Positions 26,914 to 37,841 of a stretch of DNA of 64,000 nucleotides are shown here, in pieces. The stretch comes from Cellulophaga sp. L1A9 (GTDB lineage Bacteria; Bacteroidota; Bacteroidia; Flavobacteriales; Flavobacteriaceae). The position numbers and the translations under genes were made by a program. The number at the start of each line of letters is the position of its first letter. The stretch's first letter is position 1. The stretch covers positions 3,224,001 to 3,288,000 of the forward strand of contig NZ_CP047027.1 of assembly GCF_009797025.1 (NCBI RefSeq). Direction: 5' to 3'. The notes beneath the pieces were generated by a model that ran no database searches, had not been told where the DNA came from, and saw nothing but the letters and a program-made list of their open reading frames with translations.

Positions 26914-27808
26914 GAATTAATTTTTTAATACGCTCAAAATCCGCCTTAGAATTAAAAGGGATTGTTAATTTTCCTTTTCCTTTATCAGTAGCTTTAGCCT
27001 CTACTTTTACAGATAAGTATGAATTGAAATCATTCAAACTATTTTCAATAAAACCAGGGGTTTTAGTTATTTTAGGGGTGGTATCTTTTTGGTTGGCACT
27101 AGGATTTTGGTATTCTTTTACTGCTTTTTCGGTATCTCGAACAGATAAATTATTGCTTATAATTTTTTCATACAAAGCAAGTTGATCATCTTTTTCATCA
27201 ATATTTACTAGCGCTCTACCGTGCCCCATACTCAAAAAACCATCTCTAATTCCGGTTTGAATGATAGGATCTAAACGTAGTAAGCGTAAATAATTGGTAA
27301 TGGTAGACCGTTTTTTACCAACACGCTCACTCATTTTTTCTTGCGTTAATTGAATTTCATCAATAAGACGTTGGTAGGATAATGCAATTTCAATAGGATC
27401 TAAATCTTGCCTTTGAATATTCTCTACCAAAGCCATTTCTAACGATTCTTGATCGTTAGCAATCCGGATATACGCAGGAATAGTTTCTAAACCTATTAAT
27501 TTAGACGCTCTAAATCTTCGTTCCCCAGATACTAATTGGTATTTGTTGAATTCTAATTTACGTACTGTAATTGGCTGAATAACGCCCAATTCTCGAATAG
27601 ATGAAGCTAATTCATGCAAAGCCTCATCGTTAAAATTAGAACGTGGCTGAAAAGGGTTTACCTCAATGGCCACTAAATCTAACTCTACAATATTACCAAC
27701 AACTTTATCTGCATTTTTGTCTGATGCAGATTTAATATCATTTTCAGGGTCTTTTAATAACGCAGATAGACCTCTACCTAATACTTGTTTTTGGGTTGCT
27801 TTCGCCAT
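26903..27808 (-). CDS. parB: Chromosome partition protein ParB
   Basis: The 301-residue product has GRGLSALLK at the start, an N-terminal ParB/CTPase domain (PRSNFNDEALHELASSI, GERRFRASKLIGL, ALVENIQRQDLDPIE), a central HTH (about 160-190, EKMSERVGKKRSTITNYLRLL) and a C-terminal dimer domain. It binds parS and spreads as a CTP-gated clamp for chromosome segregation. It lies three bases after parA. No obvious parS palindrome (GTTCCACGTGGAAC-like) was seen in the window by eye. Confidence 0.94.
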   Translation of the reverse strand: MAKATQKQVLGRGLSALLKDPENDIKSASDKNADKVVGNIVELDLVAIEVNPFQPRSNFNDEALHELASSIRELGVIQPITVRKLEFNKYQLVSGERRFRASKLIGLETIPAYIRIANDQESLEMALVENIQRQDLDPIEIALSYQRLIDEIQLTQEKMSERVGKKRSTITNYLRLLRLDPIIQTGIRDGFLSMGHGRALVNIDEKDDQLALYEKIISNNLSVRDTEKAVKEYQNPSANQKDTTPKITKTPGFIENSLNDFNSYLSVKVEAKATDKGKGKLTIPFNSKADFERIKKLILGE

Positions 27809-27810
27809 TA

Positions 27811-28584
27811 TTATACTTTTTCCTTATTTTTATTCAGTACCTCTTGTGCTAAGCTTAAATAATTTACAGCTCCTTTACTTGAGGCATCATATTTTATAAT
27901 ACTTTCTCCGTAACTCGGAGCTTCACTTAATCGAACATTACGTTGGATGATGGTATCAAAAACCATTTCGCTAAAATGCTTTCGAACCTCTTCTACAACT
28001 TGATTAGACAAGCGTAAACGAGAATCATACATTGTTAATAACATCCCTTCAATATCCAGATCTGGATTGTGAATACGTTGTATACTTTTAATAGTATTCA
28101 ATAGTTTACCAAGACCTTCTAATGCAAAATATTCACATTGGATAGGAATGATTACAGAATCGGCAGCCGTTAAGGCGTTTAGTGTAAGTAACCCTAAAGA
28201 AGGAGCACAATCAATTAAGATGTAATCATATTTTTCTTTAAGTGATAAAATACTTTTTTTCATCATGTATTCCCGTTGTTCCTTATCTACGAGTTCAATT
28301 TCAATCGCAACTAGGTCAATGTGCGCTGGAATTAAATCTACATTAGGAGAAGTGGTTTCAATGATGATTTCTTCTGCTGTCTTTGTATGCTCTAATAATT
28401 GGTAAGTACCTATTTCGATACTGTCAACATCAATACCTAAACCAGATGTTGCATTTGCTTGGGGATCAGCATCTATTAAAAGTACTTTTTTTTCTAGCAC
28501 GCCTAGGGCTGCGGCAAGATTTACGGTTGTAGTGGTTTTGCCTACACCACCTTTTTGATTTGCTATGGCTATTATTTTGCCCAT
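27811..28584 (-). CDS. parA: Chromosome partition ATPase ParA (Soj)
   Basis: The 257-residue product has the deviant Walker A KGGVGKTTT near residue 10, IDADPQANATSGLG, and DYILIDCAPSLGLLTLNAL (Walker B). The ATPase works with ParB to move origin regions. There is no N-terminal HTH, so this is the chromosomal type. It is first in the parA-parB-DUF5683-dapB-lepB run. Confidence 0.94.
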   Translation of the reverse strand: MGKIIAIANQKGGVGKTTTTVNLAAALGVLEKKVLLIDADPQANATSGLGIDVDSIEIGTYQLLEHTKTAEEIIIETTSPNVDLIPAHIDLVAIEIELVDKEQREYMMKKSILSLKEKYDYILIDCAPSLGLLTLNALTAADSVIIPIQCEYFALEGLGKLLNTIKSIQRIHNPDLDIEGMLLTMYDSRLRLSNQVVEEVRKHFSEMVFDTIIQRNVRLSEAPSYGESIIKYDASSKGAVNYLSLAQEVLNKNKEKV

Positions 28585-29008
28585 AATATAAAGTAAGTTA
28601 GGGGCTAAAATACGATTATTTACAATGCTAAAAAATGTATTTTGTTAACAGTTCGTGAATAAACGTGGCTAATTGCGTTAAAAAAAGTTAATATTTTTAG
28701 TGTGAACGATACAATATCTTAGAATTTAATAAATAAAATAATGTATTCAACTGATAATCAGGTGCTTTTGAAATAAATATAACGATGGATGTGTAATTCT
28801 TGATCTCTTTATTTATAAGAGGGTAAGTTTATTTAATTGGTGCTTTTGGTGTTTTCTTTATAACCAAATTTTCTGTTTTTGACTTTAAGCCTTGTATTGC
28901 AAAAACTATAGTGGTTTAAAATTTTAAAAATAGATTATCTCTTTTTTGATCATAGCCTTGTTTTTACTCAAAAAAACTAAATAATATTTTAAGGCTTTGG
29001 AATAATAT
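28585..29008. other. 424-base intergenic stretch without recognised genes
   Basis: AT-rich spacing between the start of parA and the end of the mutase gene. It should hold the parA promoter; a weak TATTTTAG lies close to the ATG on the minus strand. No open frame, hairpin terminator, repeat or parS-like palindrome stood out. Confidence 0.5.
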
Positions 29009-31162
29009 TTAATCAATCAAGATCTCTAAAATCTCTATTGCGGCATCACTTATTTTAGTTCCTGGACCATAAATAGCAACAGCACCTGCATCATATAAAA
29101 ATTGGTAATCTTGTTTAGGTATTACACCACCAACAACTACCATAATATCTTCACGGCCGTATTTTTTTAATTCTTCTAATACTTGAGGAACAAGGGTCTT
29201 ATGTCCGGCAGCTAAAGAAGATACTCCTAAAATATGTACATCATTCTCTACCGCTTGTTTTGCAGCTTCTGCTGGGGTTTGAAATAGTGGACCAATATCT
29301 ACATCAAAACCAAGGTCTGCATAACTGGTTGCAACTACTTTTGCTCCACGATCGTGGCCATCTTGTCCCATTTTTGCAACCATTATACGTGGTCTTCTAC
29401 CGTCTTGTTTTGCAAAAACATCAGCAAGTTCCCTAGCTTTTTTAAAGCTTTCATTATTTTGAATTTCTTTAGAATACACGCCTGTAAATGTTTTAATAAC
29501 TGCTTTATGTCTATTGTAAACGGCTTCTAAGGCATCACTAATTTCGCCTAATGTGGCGCGTTCCCTAGCAGCTTCTACTGCTAAAGCTAATAAATTTTTA
29601 TCAGGTTCAGAATTTTGTCCTTTACCATCTGCTTTTGCTACGGCGGCATTGGTTAACCTTAAGAGAGCAGATGTTACAGCAGCTTCATTACGGTCTTCTC
29701 TTATTTGTGCCAAACGCTCGAGTTGCTGTCTACGTACTTCTTGGTTATCAACTTCTAAAATATGAAGTGGATCTTCTTTTTCTAAGCGGTAACTATTTAC
29801 ACCAACTATTTTATCTCTATTGCTATCTATTCTAGCTTGTTTTTTAGCCGCAGCTTCTTCAATACGCATTTTCGGAATTCCGGCTTCAATAGCCTTAGTC
29901 ATTCCACCTAATTCCTCAACTTCTTCTAAAAGTGCCCAAGCTTTTTCTGCAATCTCTTGGGTTAAGCTTTCTACATAATAACTGCCAGCCCAAGGATCTA
30001 CCGTTTTAGTAACTTTGGTTTCTTCTTGGATATATAACTGTGTATTTCTCGCTATTCTTGCCGAGAAATCTGTAGGTAACGCTATGGCCTCATCAAGGGC
30101 ATTAGTGTGCAAACTTTGTGTGCCTCCTAAAACGGCAGCCATAGCTTCAATAGTAGTTCTGGCAACGTTATTAAAGGGGTCTTGTTCTGTTAGGCTCCAA
30201 CCACTGGTTTGGCAATGGGTACGAAGTGCCAATGATTTATCGGTTTTAGGATCAAATTGTTTTACCAATTTCGCCCAAAGCATTCTTCCTGCTCTTAGTT
30301 TAGCGATTTCCATAAAATGATTCATGCCAATTCCCCAAAAGAAAGACAGTCGTGGGGCAAATTCATCTATTTTAAGGCCAGATTTTAATCCGGTTCTTAT
30401 ATATTCTAAGCCGTCTGCTAAAGTGTACGCCAACTCTATATCTGCAGTAGCACCAGCTTCTTGCATGTGGTAGCCAGAAATACTAATGCTATTAAATTTT
30501 GGCATTTTCTGACTCGTATATTCAAAAATATCTGCAATAATTTGCATGGAGGGCGTGGGAGGGTAGATGTACGTGTTACGTACCATAAACTCCTTTAAGA
30601 TATCATTTTGAATGGTTCCGGATAATTCTTCTAAAGAAACACCTTGCTCTTGTGCCGCAACAATATAGAAGGCTAGAATAGGCAAAACAGCACCATTCAT
30701 GGTCATAGAAACAGACATTTTATCTAACGGAATCCCATCAAATAAAATTTTCATGTCTTCTACGGAATCAATAGCAACACCTGCTTTTCCAACATCACCA
30801 ACCACCCGTTCATGATCACTATCATAGCCTCTGTGGGTAGGCAAATCAAAAGCTACAGAAAGCCCTTTTTGGCCTGCTTCTAAATTTCGTCTGTAAAATG
30901 CATTACTTTCTTCTGCTGTAGAAAACCCTGCATATTGCCTAATTGTCCAAGGTCTTAAAACGTACATTGTAGAATAAGGACCTCTTAAATAAGGTGGAAT
31001 ACCTGCTGCAAAATTTAAATGTTCTACATTTTTGAGATTGTCTTTTGAGTAGGATGATTGTATATCAATTTCTTCTGCTGTTTCAAATGCACTCGGTGGA
31101 GTAGTTGTTTCCTGTAGAGAAGAAGTGTCTAGCGTGATATGTTGAAGGTCTTTTCTATTCAT
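29009..31162 (-). CDS. scpA: Methylmalonyl-CoA mutase, large (catalytic, B12-binding) subunit
   Basis: The 717-residue product has a TIM-barrel mutase domain ([46 protein letters not shown]) and a C-terminal cobalamin domain with DGHDRGAKV, where the His is the lower cobalt ligand. It interconverts succinyl-CoA and methylmalonyl-CoA with adenosylcobalamin, in propionate metabolism. Its start overlaps the small-subunit stop by eight bases. Confidence 0.96.
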   Translation of the reverse strand: MNRKDLQHITLDTSSLQETTTPPSAFETAEEIDIQSSYSKDNLKNVEHLNFAAGIPPYLRGPYSTMYVLRPWTIRQYAGFSTAEESNAFYRRNLEAGQKGLSVAFDLPTHRGYDSDHERVVGDVGKAGVAIDSVEDMKILFDGIPLDKMSVSMTMNGAVLPILAFYIVAAQEQGVSLEELSGTIQNDILKEFMVRNTYIYPPTPSMQIIADIFEYTSQKMPKFNSISISGYHMQEAGATADIELAYTLADGLEYIRTGLKSGLKIDEFAPRLSFFWGIGMNHFMEIAKLRAGRMLWAKLVKQFDPKTDKSLALRTHCQTSGWSLTEQDPFNNVARTTIEAMAAVLGGTQSLHTNALDEAIALPTDFSARIARNTQLYIQEETKVTKTVDPWAGSYYVESLTQEIAEKAWALLEEVEELGGMTKAIEAGIPKMRIEEAAAKKQARIDSNRDKIVGVNSYRLEKEDPLHILEVDNQEVRRQQLERLAQIREDRNEAAVTSALLRLTNAAVAKADGKGQNSEPDKNLLALAVEAARERATLGEISDALEAVYNRHKAVIKTFTGVYSKEIQNNESFKKARELADVFAKQDGRRPRIMVAKMGQDGHDRGAKVVATSYADLGFDVDIGPLFQTPAEAAKQAVENDVHILGVSSLAAGHKTLVPQVLEELKKYGREDIMVVVGGVIPKQDYQFLYDAGAVAIYGPGTKISDAAIEILEILID

Positions 31163-32519
31163 TTTCCAACCTTTTTTGTTCTAATTCTTCAGATAACCTT
31201 CGTTCTAAAATAGGTTCTATACTACTTTTTCGAGGTTTATTTTTCATGAAAGGAAATAATTCTAAATCACCTTTCATTTTATCTAAGCTAGATTGGTATT
31301 TGTTGGTTCCTACAAGAATTAATTTCTTGCTGTCAAATAAATCTTGCTCTTTCTGTGCACTTTCTTTAATTTTTTTCTGAATGGTATTCGCTTTCAACTG
31401 ACTTAAGAATCCGCCTGCTTTTTCTAGCTCTTTAAATAGATCTAAGGCTTTTTCAGCGAGTTGTTTCGTTAAGCTTTCTATGTAGTAAGAACCGTCTGCA
31501 GGATTACTAGTCTTATCAAAGTAACTTTCTTCTTTAAGAACGATTAATTGATTGCGAGCAATACGTTCAGCAAAGTCATTGGTTTTATGATAAATAGCAT
31601 CATAAGGTGCATTACACACTGCATCGGCACTGCCTAATATGGCCGACATGCATTCGGTGGTACTGCGGAGCATATTAGAATTATAATCGTAAATGGTTTT
31701 ATTTCTTTTGGTGGTAACGGCTAAAATATGACAATTTTCAGGAGCGCCATACGCAGCTGCTACCGTTTTGTAGAGTAAACGTAAGGCTCTGATTTTTGCG
31801 ATTTCAAAAAAATAATTACTACCTACAGCTATTTTAAAATTGACACTAAAATCGGAAATCTTAGTTTCAGGGATTCTATTTAGGTATTCATTAGCGTGCG
31901 CTAGGGTATAAGCTAATTGCTGCACAAGATTTGCTCCTGCATTTTGGTAATGGCTAACATCAAGTGTAATTGCATTTGTGGTAGCTGCAATGGCATCAAA
32001 CTGTATAAAATCTTCTTCAGAATTTGTATACCAATTGCCAGATTTTGTGAGGTGATGAATACTATCAAAATTAAAATAAAATTCAGAATCTGCAGCGTTT
32101 AGCAGCTCGTTTGCTTTTGTAATGTAGGATGCTGATAGAAATTGAAAATCGAAATAAAGAACGGTATTTTTTAAATCGATGTCTTTAAGAAGTTTTGCGA
32201 ATACAATTTCTTCATTCGGAATGGTAAATAAAATACTTTCTGCTCCTTTTTCTAGCGCTTTAAGTGCTTTTTTATTTGCTATCTCTTCATTACCGGCATA
32301 AATTGCTTGCGTAATTTGCCATGGTTTTAAGGGTTTCGAGATGGCATTTTCAATAAATTTATCTTCAGAATTATAGAACGGCTTCACCTTTATACCCTCT
32401 AGAGATTCCCAAACTAAACTTTCGTTATAATCTTTACCTTTTAAATCAAATTGAATTTTTTGCTTCCACTGTTGGGTAGAAACATCGGTAAATTCATTAA
32501 AAAGTTTGGTATTACTCAT
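31155..32519 (-). CDS. mutA: Methylmalonyl-CoA mutase, small subunit
   Basis: The 454-residue product is homologous to the mutase barrel ([23 protein letters not shown] at the start, [27 protein letters not shown] later) but ends without a B12-binding domain. It is the non-catalytic partner of the large subunit. It is shorter than many small subunits (about 600), because the degenerate cobalamin domain is absent, which is common in flavobacteria. It overlaps both neighbours by eight bases. Confidence 0.92.
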   Translation of the reverse strand: MSNTKLFNEFTDVSTQQWKQKIQFDLKGKDYNESLVWESLEGIKVKPFYNSEDKFIENAISKPLKPWQITQAIYAGNEEIANKKALKALEKGAESILFTIPNEEIVFAKLLKDIDLKNTVLYFDFQFLSASYITKANELLNAADSEFYFNFDSIHHLTKSGNWYTNSEEDFIQFDAIAATTNAITLDVSHYQNAGANLVQQLAYTLAHANEYLNRIPETKISDFSVNFKIAVGSNYFFEIAKIRALRLLYKTVAAAYGAPENCHILAVTTKRNKTIYDYNSNMLRSTTECMSAILGSADAVCNAPYDAIYHKTNDFAERIARNQLIVLKEESYFDKTSNPADGSYYIESLTKQLAEKALDLFKELEKAGGFLSQLKANTIQKKIKESAQKEQDLFDSKKLILVGTNKYQSSLDKMKGDLELFPFMKNKPRKSSIEPILERRLSEELEQKRLENE

Positions 32520-32844
32520 CTTGATCAGTTTTTAGGCTATCCTGATATTCTATTAAATAGATTTCTTCGTTCTTTCTTTTTAGATAGTATTCTTCTCTTG
32601 CGAATTTTTTGAGTTCGTCTGTATCAGATAGTTTTTCTATAATTATTTTATCTTTTACAATTTCATTTTGTAAATACTCTTTGGTTTTCTCTAGCTTATT
32701 ATTTTCTTTTTTAAGCTCAAGATGTATCAAAAAGGAATTCGTATCAAAAAAAAGCATCCAAATAAAAAATACCGTTAGCACCAATACATACATATTGGTG
32801 GCTATAGAAAACCACTTTTTCTGTTTTAACTCCTTAATTTTCAT
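32512..32844 (-). CDS. FtsB/DivIC-like septum formation protein
   Basis: The 110-residue bitopic protein has a short basic cytosolic start, one membrane segment (about 14-34), and then a periplasmic coiled coil (about 40-75, LELKKENNKLEKTKEYLQNE) and REEYYLKRKNEEIYLIEYQD, the tail typical of the FtsB/DivIC family. It links FtsL and FtsQ in the divisome. It is read in one unit with udk before it (26 bases) and the mutase genes after it (overlap), an association also seen in other flavobacteria. Confidence 0.86.
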   Translation of the reverse strand: MKIKELKQKKWFSIATNMYVLVLTVFFIWMLFFDTNSFLIHLELKKENNKLEKTKEYLQNEIVKDKIIIEKLSDTDELKKFAREEYYLKRKNEEIYLIEYQDSLKTDQDE

Positions 32845-32870
32845 CGAGTGTGTATCGTGAGGTTACTAAT

Positions 32871-33479
32871 TTACACCAATTTTTCGTTTATAATACTCTT
32901 TACAATTTCTACAGCAACAGTATTATATTTATTATTAGGGATAATGATATCCGAATATTCTTTAGAAGGTTCTATAAACTCTTCGTGCATGGGTTTAATT
33001 ACCGACTGGTATTTGCTTATGGTTTCATCAAGATCCCATCCACGTTCGTTAACATCTCTTTTTAATCGTCTAATTAATCGTTCATCGGAATCGGCATGCA
33101 CGAAAATTTTAATATCGAACATTTTTCTAATTTCGGGATTGGTAAGAATCAAGATGCCCTCAACAATCATTACTTTTCTAGGATGTGTAGGTACGGTTTC
33201 ATCTGTTCTATTGCATTCTAGAAAAGAATATACGGGTTGCTGAATAGATTTACCTTCCCGTAAATCTTTCAAATGCTGTGTTAGTAATTCAAAATCTATA
33301 GAACTAGGATGGTCAAAATTTGTTTTACGACGGTCCTGAAGGGTTAAATGTGATAAGTCATTATAGTACGAATCTTGCGAAATAACACCGACTTCACCTA
33401 TTGGAAGTTCGTTAATTATCTGATTTACAACCGTAGTTTTTCCACAGCCAGTTCCTCCCGCAATTCCAATTATAAGCAT
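32871..33479 (-). CDS. udk: Uridine kinase
   Basis: The 202-residue P-loop kinase has GIAGGTGCGKTTV at the start, NFDHPSSIDFELL and PVYSFLECNRT (substrate site), and VEGILILTNPEIR (Walker B). It phosphorylates uridine and cytidine in pyrimidine salvage. It is the first gene of a unit with the FtsB-like and mutase genes and has a good promoter upstream. Confidence 0.95.
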   Translation of the reverse strand: MLIIGIAGGTGCGKTTVVNQIINELPIGEVGVISQDSYYNDLSHLTLQDRRKTNFDHPSSIDFELLTQHLKDLREGKSIQQPVYSFLECNRTDETVPTHPRKVMIVEGILILTNPEIRKMFDIKIFVHADSDERLIRRLKRDVNERGWDLDETISKYQSVIKPMHEEFIEPSKEYSDIIIPNNKYNTVAVEIVKSIINEKLV

Positions 33480-33496
33480 TTCAATGAATTTTGTGA

Positions 33497-33526
33497 CAAA
33501 AATAGGTATTTGAAATAGAATACAAA
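33497..33526 (-). promoter_or_regulatory. Promoter of the udk-ftsB-mutase unit
   Basis: On the minus strand, TTTG (33526-33523), 18 bases, then TATTTTTG (33504-33497) match the Bacteroidota promoter. The udk ATG at 33479 follows 17 bases later. Confidence 0.75.
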
Positions 33527-33662
33527 GTACGAAATGATAAATTGGATTATGGATAATAGCTTAAAGCATATAAAAATAAAAGCATCTTAAAATTCTACTA
33601 ATTAAACATTTTTTTAACAGAAATGATTAAGTAAAAGAACCTTCTTAGACTGCGCTTATTGC

Positions 33663-33670
33663 TACTTTTG
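33663..33670 (+). promoter_or_regulatory. -7 box of the MFS gene, apparently leaderless
   Basis: TACTTTTG is an exact TAnnTTTG match and only four bases separate it from the ATG at 33675. The mRNA would start at or within the start codon unless the true start is later. No clear -33 box was seen. Confidence 0.55.
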
Positions 33671-33674
33671 CAGG

Positions 33675-34889
33675 ATGAAAAAAGTGAGTGCCAAACCTAA
33701 TTTTGAATTTATTGCTTTAATGGCATCTTTGATGTCTATTGTAGCCTTATCTATAGATGCATTATTACCGGCATTGTCTGATATAGGTGTTGCTATTAAT
33801 AATGTAAACTCTACAGATCATCAGCTTTTAATTACCATGATTTTTTTAGGGTTGGGAGTAGGGCAATTGTTCTTCGGACCATTATCAGATAGCTTTGGAC
33901 GGAAACCCATAGTATACATAGGTTTTTTTATCTATATCATCGCAAGTTTTATTTGCGTGTTTGCGACCACATTAGAAGTAATGATTATTGGTAGAATTTT
34001 ACAGGGTATTGGTTTGTCTGCAGCACGGACTATTTCAATTGCTATAATTAGAGATACTTATGAGGGTAATTATATGGCTAAAGTAATGTCTTTTGTTACG
34101 GCATTCTTTATTTTGGTACCTGTAATTGCGCCGGCATTTGGGAAAATTATTTTAGAAAGCATGGGCTGGGAAGCAATTTTTTATATGCAAGTATTTTTTG
34201 CAATAGTCATTGGAATATGGTTTTGGAGAAGGCAAAAGGAAACTTTGCATCCAGAATATAAAGTGAAATTTACCAGTCACGTTTTTATAAACGGCGTAAA
34301 AGAATTGGTAAAACATAAAGAAACATTAGCGTGTACCACAATTTCGGGTTTAATAACTGGAGCTTTTTTAGTCTACTTAAGTTCTGCTCAACATGTTTTT
34401 GAAGATCAATATAATTTAAAAGAAACCTTTCCTTATTTATTTGCAGCATTAGCAGTTTCAATAGGAACCTCTACTTTTTTAAACGGAACATTAGTATTGC
34501 GATTCGGAATGCGAAAATTGGCCTTTATAGCCTTAATTACGTTTACTACATTATCTATAACTTATGTGGTATTATTTTGGGGCAGCGAAAACCCAAGCGT
34601 TATTGTATTGATGATTTTTTTATCCTCAATATTCTTTTGTTTAGGATTTATTTGGGGAAATATGCGTTCTATTGCTATGGAACCTATAGGCCATATTGCA
34701 GGGATTGGTGCAGCTATTACAGGTTTTATTTCTACGGTAGTATCCATTCCTATAGCAACTTTTATAGGAGGATATGTGACTATTACGGTACTGCCATTGT
34801 TTGTTGGCCTTAGTGGATGTGGAATACTAGCCTTACTTATTTTCTTATCTTTTAGACAAGGCCCATCGGAAGTGGTTGTTGAGGGATAG
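33675..34889 (+). CDS. MFS transporter, Bcr/CflA-type drug efflux
   Basis: The 404-residue protein has 12 predicted membrane segments. The motif A loop GPLSDSFGRKPIVYIGF lies between segments 2 and 3, and an Asp in segment 1 (SIDALLPAL) is characteristic of the Bcr/CflA (DHA1) subfamily. It probably exports drugs or metabolites using the proton gradient. It is a single gene, divergent from udk. Confidence 0.9.
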   Translation: MKKVSAKPNFEFIALMASLMSIVALSIDALLPALSDIGVAINNVNSTDHQLLITMIFLGLGVGQLFFGPLSDSFGRKPIVYIGFFIYIIASFICVFATTLEVMIIGRILQGIGLSAARTISIAIIRDTYEGNYMAKVMSFVTAFFILVPVIAPAFGKIILESMGWEAIFYMQVFFAIVIGIWFWRRQKETLHPEYKVKFTSHVFINGVKELVKHKETLACTTISGLITGAFLVYLSSAQHVFEDQYNLKETFPYLFAALAVSIGTSTFLNGTLVLRFGMRKLAFIALITFTTLSITYVVLFWGSENPSVIVLMIFLSSIFFCLGFIWGNMRSIAMEPIGHIAGIGAAITGFISTVVSIPIATFIGGYVTITVLPLFVGLSGCGILALLIFLSFRQGPSEVVVEG

Positions 34890-34920
34890 GCTTATTGATG
34901 ATTTTGGCTATGTAACTACT

Positions 34921-34965
34921 AATAAACCCATTAATAATTTTCACTAATAATAGGTTTATTTTTCA
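34921..34965. terminator. Probable bidirectional terminator between MFS and Kelch-like genes
   Basis: AATAAACC (34921-34928) and GGTTTATT (34953-34960) pair, with further ATTA/TAAT pairing inside and T-rich flank on the right. The genes on both sides end toward it. Confidence 0.6.
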
Positions 34966-34989
34966 GCTATGTCTATATGGGGTAGTAAT

Positions 34990-36507
34990 TTAATTTAAAT
35001 CACTTACTAAAATTTCCCATTCCCTAGAAACTGCAAAATCTTCGGTTCTTATTTGACCATCACTAAATATAATATACATTTTTCCATTAAAAATACACAT
35101 TTGATGAATCACGTCATATCCATTTGAGTTTATCAAGTTTGTGTCTATAGTTTTATAGGTATTGTCTTCAGTATTAAATACTCCAATAGAAAAATCTGAA
35201 CCAATAATATCTCCGTTTTCATCTTTTGAATCAAATCTGTTAGCAACATATATTAAGTTTTCATATTTGTCGACGAATGTGAAATCTGCTTTTTGATCCA
35301 TTTCAAAAACCGAAATGTTAGTGGGATCTTTAATATTTATTTTGTATATTAAATTGGAAGGCAAGTCACCAAAAAAGGCTTCGCTACCACCAAAAACATA
35401 TAGATTATCGTGCAGTGTCGTACCCCTGGCTCCACTTTTTGGTTCCGGAAGAGTTGCAAATTCGGATAATGTTTTAGAGTCTATATTCCATTTAAAAATC
35501 TTGTCACTTTCTAAATTATCTATATCTCCTCCAATCATAAAAGCATTATTATCTATAACAGATATTCCAAAGCGGCTAAGACTTTTTCCATGCAAAGTAG
35601 AAACGGGATTTTCAGTTAGGTTGACGTTATATTGATTGACATATTGACCACCAATTACGATTAATTGATCATCGATAAGATGTAGTTGTTTAGAAACTTT
35701 ATCCGGATTATTGAACCGCTGTTCTGTAATTTCATTAGTATTAATGTCTAACTTAAGAACTCTCTCGGGTATTGATAGGGTTGAGTCTATATCATATTCC
35801 CATTCTCTAGTTACTAAAAAAATGGCATTTTCTTTGTAAGAACCAATCATGCCGGGAGAGCAACAGGCGATAGCAGTACTAGTAAAAGTGAAAGCTTTAG
35901 AAAAACTCAGACCATTAGCAGGGACAGATATGTAATCAGTTTCATTTTTTTTAGACAGACTTATGTTTAAAATGGAATTATCATCATTTGTTATAGTGGC
36001 ATTTAATGTGTTATCGTCCACAATTTCAAAAATCCATTTGCCATCATTCGCTTCAATAATAGTAGCACTGCTTTCATTGTACTTGAAAGTGGAGAAAACA
36101 GAAGATACATATTTGTCTAATAAAGTTTCTGAAGGATCAGAAGCATTAGTTTCAATACCATATCCTTTTCTCCATTCAACAGTTCCAGTTTCTCCATTGC
36201 CACTAAAAATGAATTCATCATCTACAACATTGAAATTTTCAGAAATATCAATATCACCATCCTTTTGAATAGTACCGTTACTGTTCTTACCGTTTTTAGA
36301 TATATTACCAGAAGAAGAAAGTATTGCAGAATTTATTTTCCATGTTTTTGAAGACGCTTCAGTTAAAACAATTGTTGATTCGGGTCGTAATTCGCTCAAT
36401 TCTTCTGCACTTAAGACTTTGTTTTCTGAATTGTCTTTATTACAAGAAGTAATTAACAAACCTGTGACTAGAAATAGGCTAAGTTTTAAAAGTGTTTTTT
36501 TTAGCAT
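34990..36507 (-). CDS. Kelch-like beta-propeller lipoprotein
   Basis: The 505-residue lipoprotein has Cys22 in LITSCNKD. About 170 residues of a lipocalin-like N-terminal domain come first (SSKTWKINSAILSSSG, a common Bacteroidota opening). From about residue 215 a C-terminal propeller carries Kelch-type blades (LIDDQLIVIGGQYVNQYNV, DNNAFMIGGDIDN, HDNLYVFGGSEAF). A cluster of two Cys before it (AIACCSPG) is unusual. The ligand and role are unknown; surface binding is inferred. Confidence 0.7.
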   Translation of the reverse strand: MLKKTLLKLSLFLVTGLLITSCNKDNSENKVLSAEELSELRPESTIVLTEASSKTWKINSAILSSSGNISKNGKNSNGTIQKDGDIDISENFNVVDDEFIFSGNGETGTVEWRKGYGIETNASDPSETLLDKYVSSVFSTFKYNESSATIIEANDGKWIFEIVDDNTLNATITNDDNSILNISLSKKNETDYISVPANGLSFSKAFTFTSTAIACCSPGMIGSYKENAIFLVTREWEYDIDSTLSIPERVLKLDINTNEITEQRFNNPDKVSKQLHLIDDQLIVIGGQYVNQYNVNLTENPVSTLHGKSLSRFGISVIDNNAFMIGGDIDNLESDKIFKWNIDSKTLSEFATLPEPKSGARGTTLHDNLYVFGGSEAFFGDLPSNLIYKINIKDPTNISVFEMDQKADFTFVDKYENLIYVANRFDSKDENGDIIGSDFSIGVFNTEDNTYKTIDTNLINSNGYDVIHQMCIFNGKMYIIFSDGQIRTEDFAVSREWEILVSDLN

Positions 36508-36629
36508 TGTAGGTCTTTTTAATTTGATTGTTAAGAGTAAATATACGTTATTCTAAATTATGAAGGATTTAAATTTTACAGATATTGAAGACTATTTTTT
36601 CTTGAAATTATTATTTAGAAAAATAGTTG

Positions 36630-37841
36630 CTAAGTATTGGTTTGAATGGTATCCCAATCTTGATTTTGGTGGTTCGTAAGCCAATTTAAAGCATAATGTC
36701 TTTCATAAACTACACTTGAATTTATGGCTCCGGTAACTTCGTTCCCGTTGATTCTTGCATCTACGCAAGCCCAATTCATGCGGTAGGTCTTATCCAATTC
36801 ATCTAGAATTTCAGACGTACTTTTTACGTCAACCATTTTCTCAAAATCTTCTCTTGTAGGTTGAAAAATGGCACTTACAATAGCACTTACATCACAAATT
36901 TCGTCAGGATATTTTAATTCTTCTGTTATCCCCAAGGCCCATAAGGCTACATACAAACTTTCGTAACGCCAAGTTGCATAAGCTCTTTCTTGATCGCTTA
37001 AAGTTGCTGTGGTGTATATAAATGTCTCGTAGGGAGAAAAACTATCAATTTGCTTGGCTTCAACAGTTTTTATCAAATGCTCTTGTGCTACACCTTCGCC
37101 TTTAGCAGCTATAACTAGCAAAGCATAAGCTCTATCAATAATTTCTTTTTCAGTTCTTAATTCTATAGCTGCAGCATCCATAGCGCAGGGCAGATTCTTA
37201 TTCGTTTTTATTCCATGCTTTTCTAAAAAGGATTCAGATGTTACTTTTCGTTCTATTTGTTCCTTAGTGTAACTTTCTGCTGGTTGATCGTGATATTTTG
37301 CATCAACATTTACCTCTAATTCTTGTATATCGCAGGCACCGGTATGATCTATAATTAGGTTTAAGTATTTATCCGTAAAATATTGGCTTTGCGATTTTGT
37401 GAATAATTTGTTGGGTTGGGCAAAAATAAAAGCATCTAACTCTAGTGTTAAATCCCGTAAAAAAGTTTCAAACTCATGGCTTATTTCTGGTTCTGCTATA
37501 AAAGCAATTTCACAATTGGCAGCCTTAACCTTGTGTAGGAATTTGTTTTTTATCGCTTCATTTTCGGTTGGAAATGCTTGAATGTAATTTACCATGCCCT
37601 CTAAGTTTTGTGTAAGGCCACACTCGACTTTATCTAGAGTGTACGAAGGGTTTTTCCTTTGACGATAATTTAATTTTAATGATTTAGGTTTGCTGAAAAA
37701 ACCATCTTTAAGTGTGGCTATAATAGATGTATTGTCTTCTTGATCCTGTACATCAATATGCGCTTTTGGTAGGTGCTTTTTGAGCAATAGTACAATTTTT
37801 TCAAATTCTAGTTTGTGGCTGTAAAGAGTACAATTTTCCAT
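36630..37841 (-). CDS. DUF4272 domain protein
   Basis: This is a 403-residue cytosolic protein. The second half (about 195-395) is DUF4272: RKVTSESFLEKHGIKTNKNLP, RTEKEIIDRAYAL, ATWRYESLYVALWALG, LDKTYRMNWACVDAR and SSVVYERHYALNWLT. The first half is a separate alpha/beta region without a known motif. DUF4272 proteins occur in immunity-like gene arrays of polymorphic toxin systems, but no toxin is seen here. The function is unknown. Confidence 0.8.
   Translation of the reverse strand: MENCTLYSHKLEFEKIVLLLKKHLPKAHIDVQDQEDNTSIIATLKDGFFSKPKSLKLNYRQRKNPSYTLDKVECGLTQNLEGMVNYIQAFPTENEAIKNKFLHKVKAANCEIAFIAEPEISHEFETFLRDLTLELDAFIFAQPNKLFTKSQSQYFTDKYLNLIIDHTGACDIQELEVNVDAKYHDQPAESYTKEQIERKVTSESFLEKHGIKTNKNLPCAMDAAAIELRTEKEIIDRAYALLVIAAKGEGVAQEHLIKTVEAKQIDSFSPYETFIYTTATLSDQERAYATWRYESLYVALWALGITEELKYPDEICDVSAIVSAIFQPTREDFEKMVDVKSTSEILDELDKTYRMNWACVDARINGNEVTGAINSSVVYERHYALNWLTNHQNQDWDTIQTNT

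Noticed and set aside
28585..29008. Possible parS or origin near parAB
   Set aside because: No palindrome resembling parS and no cluster of DnaA boxes was found by eye.
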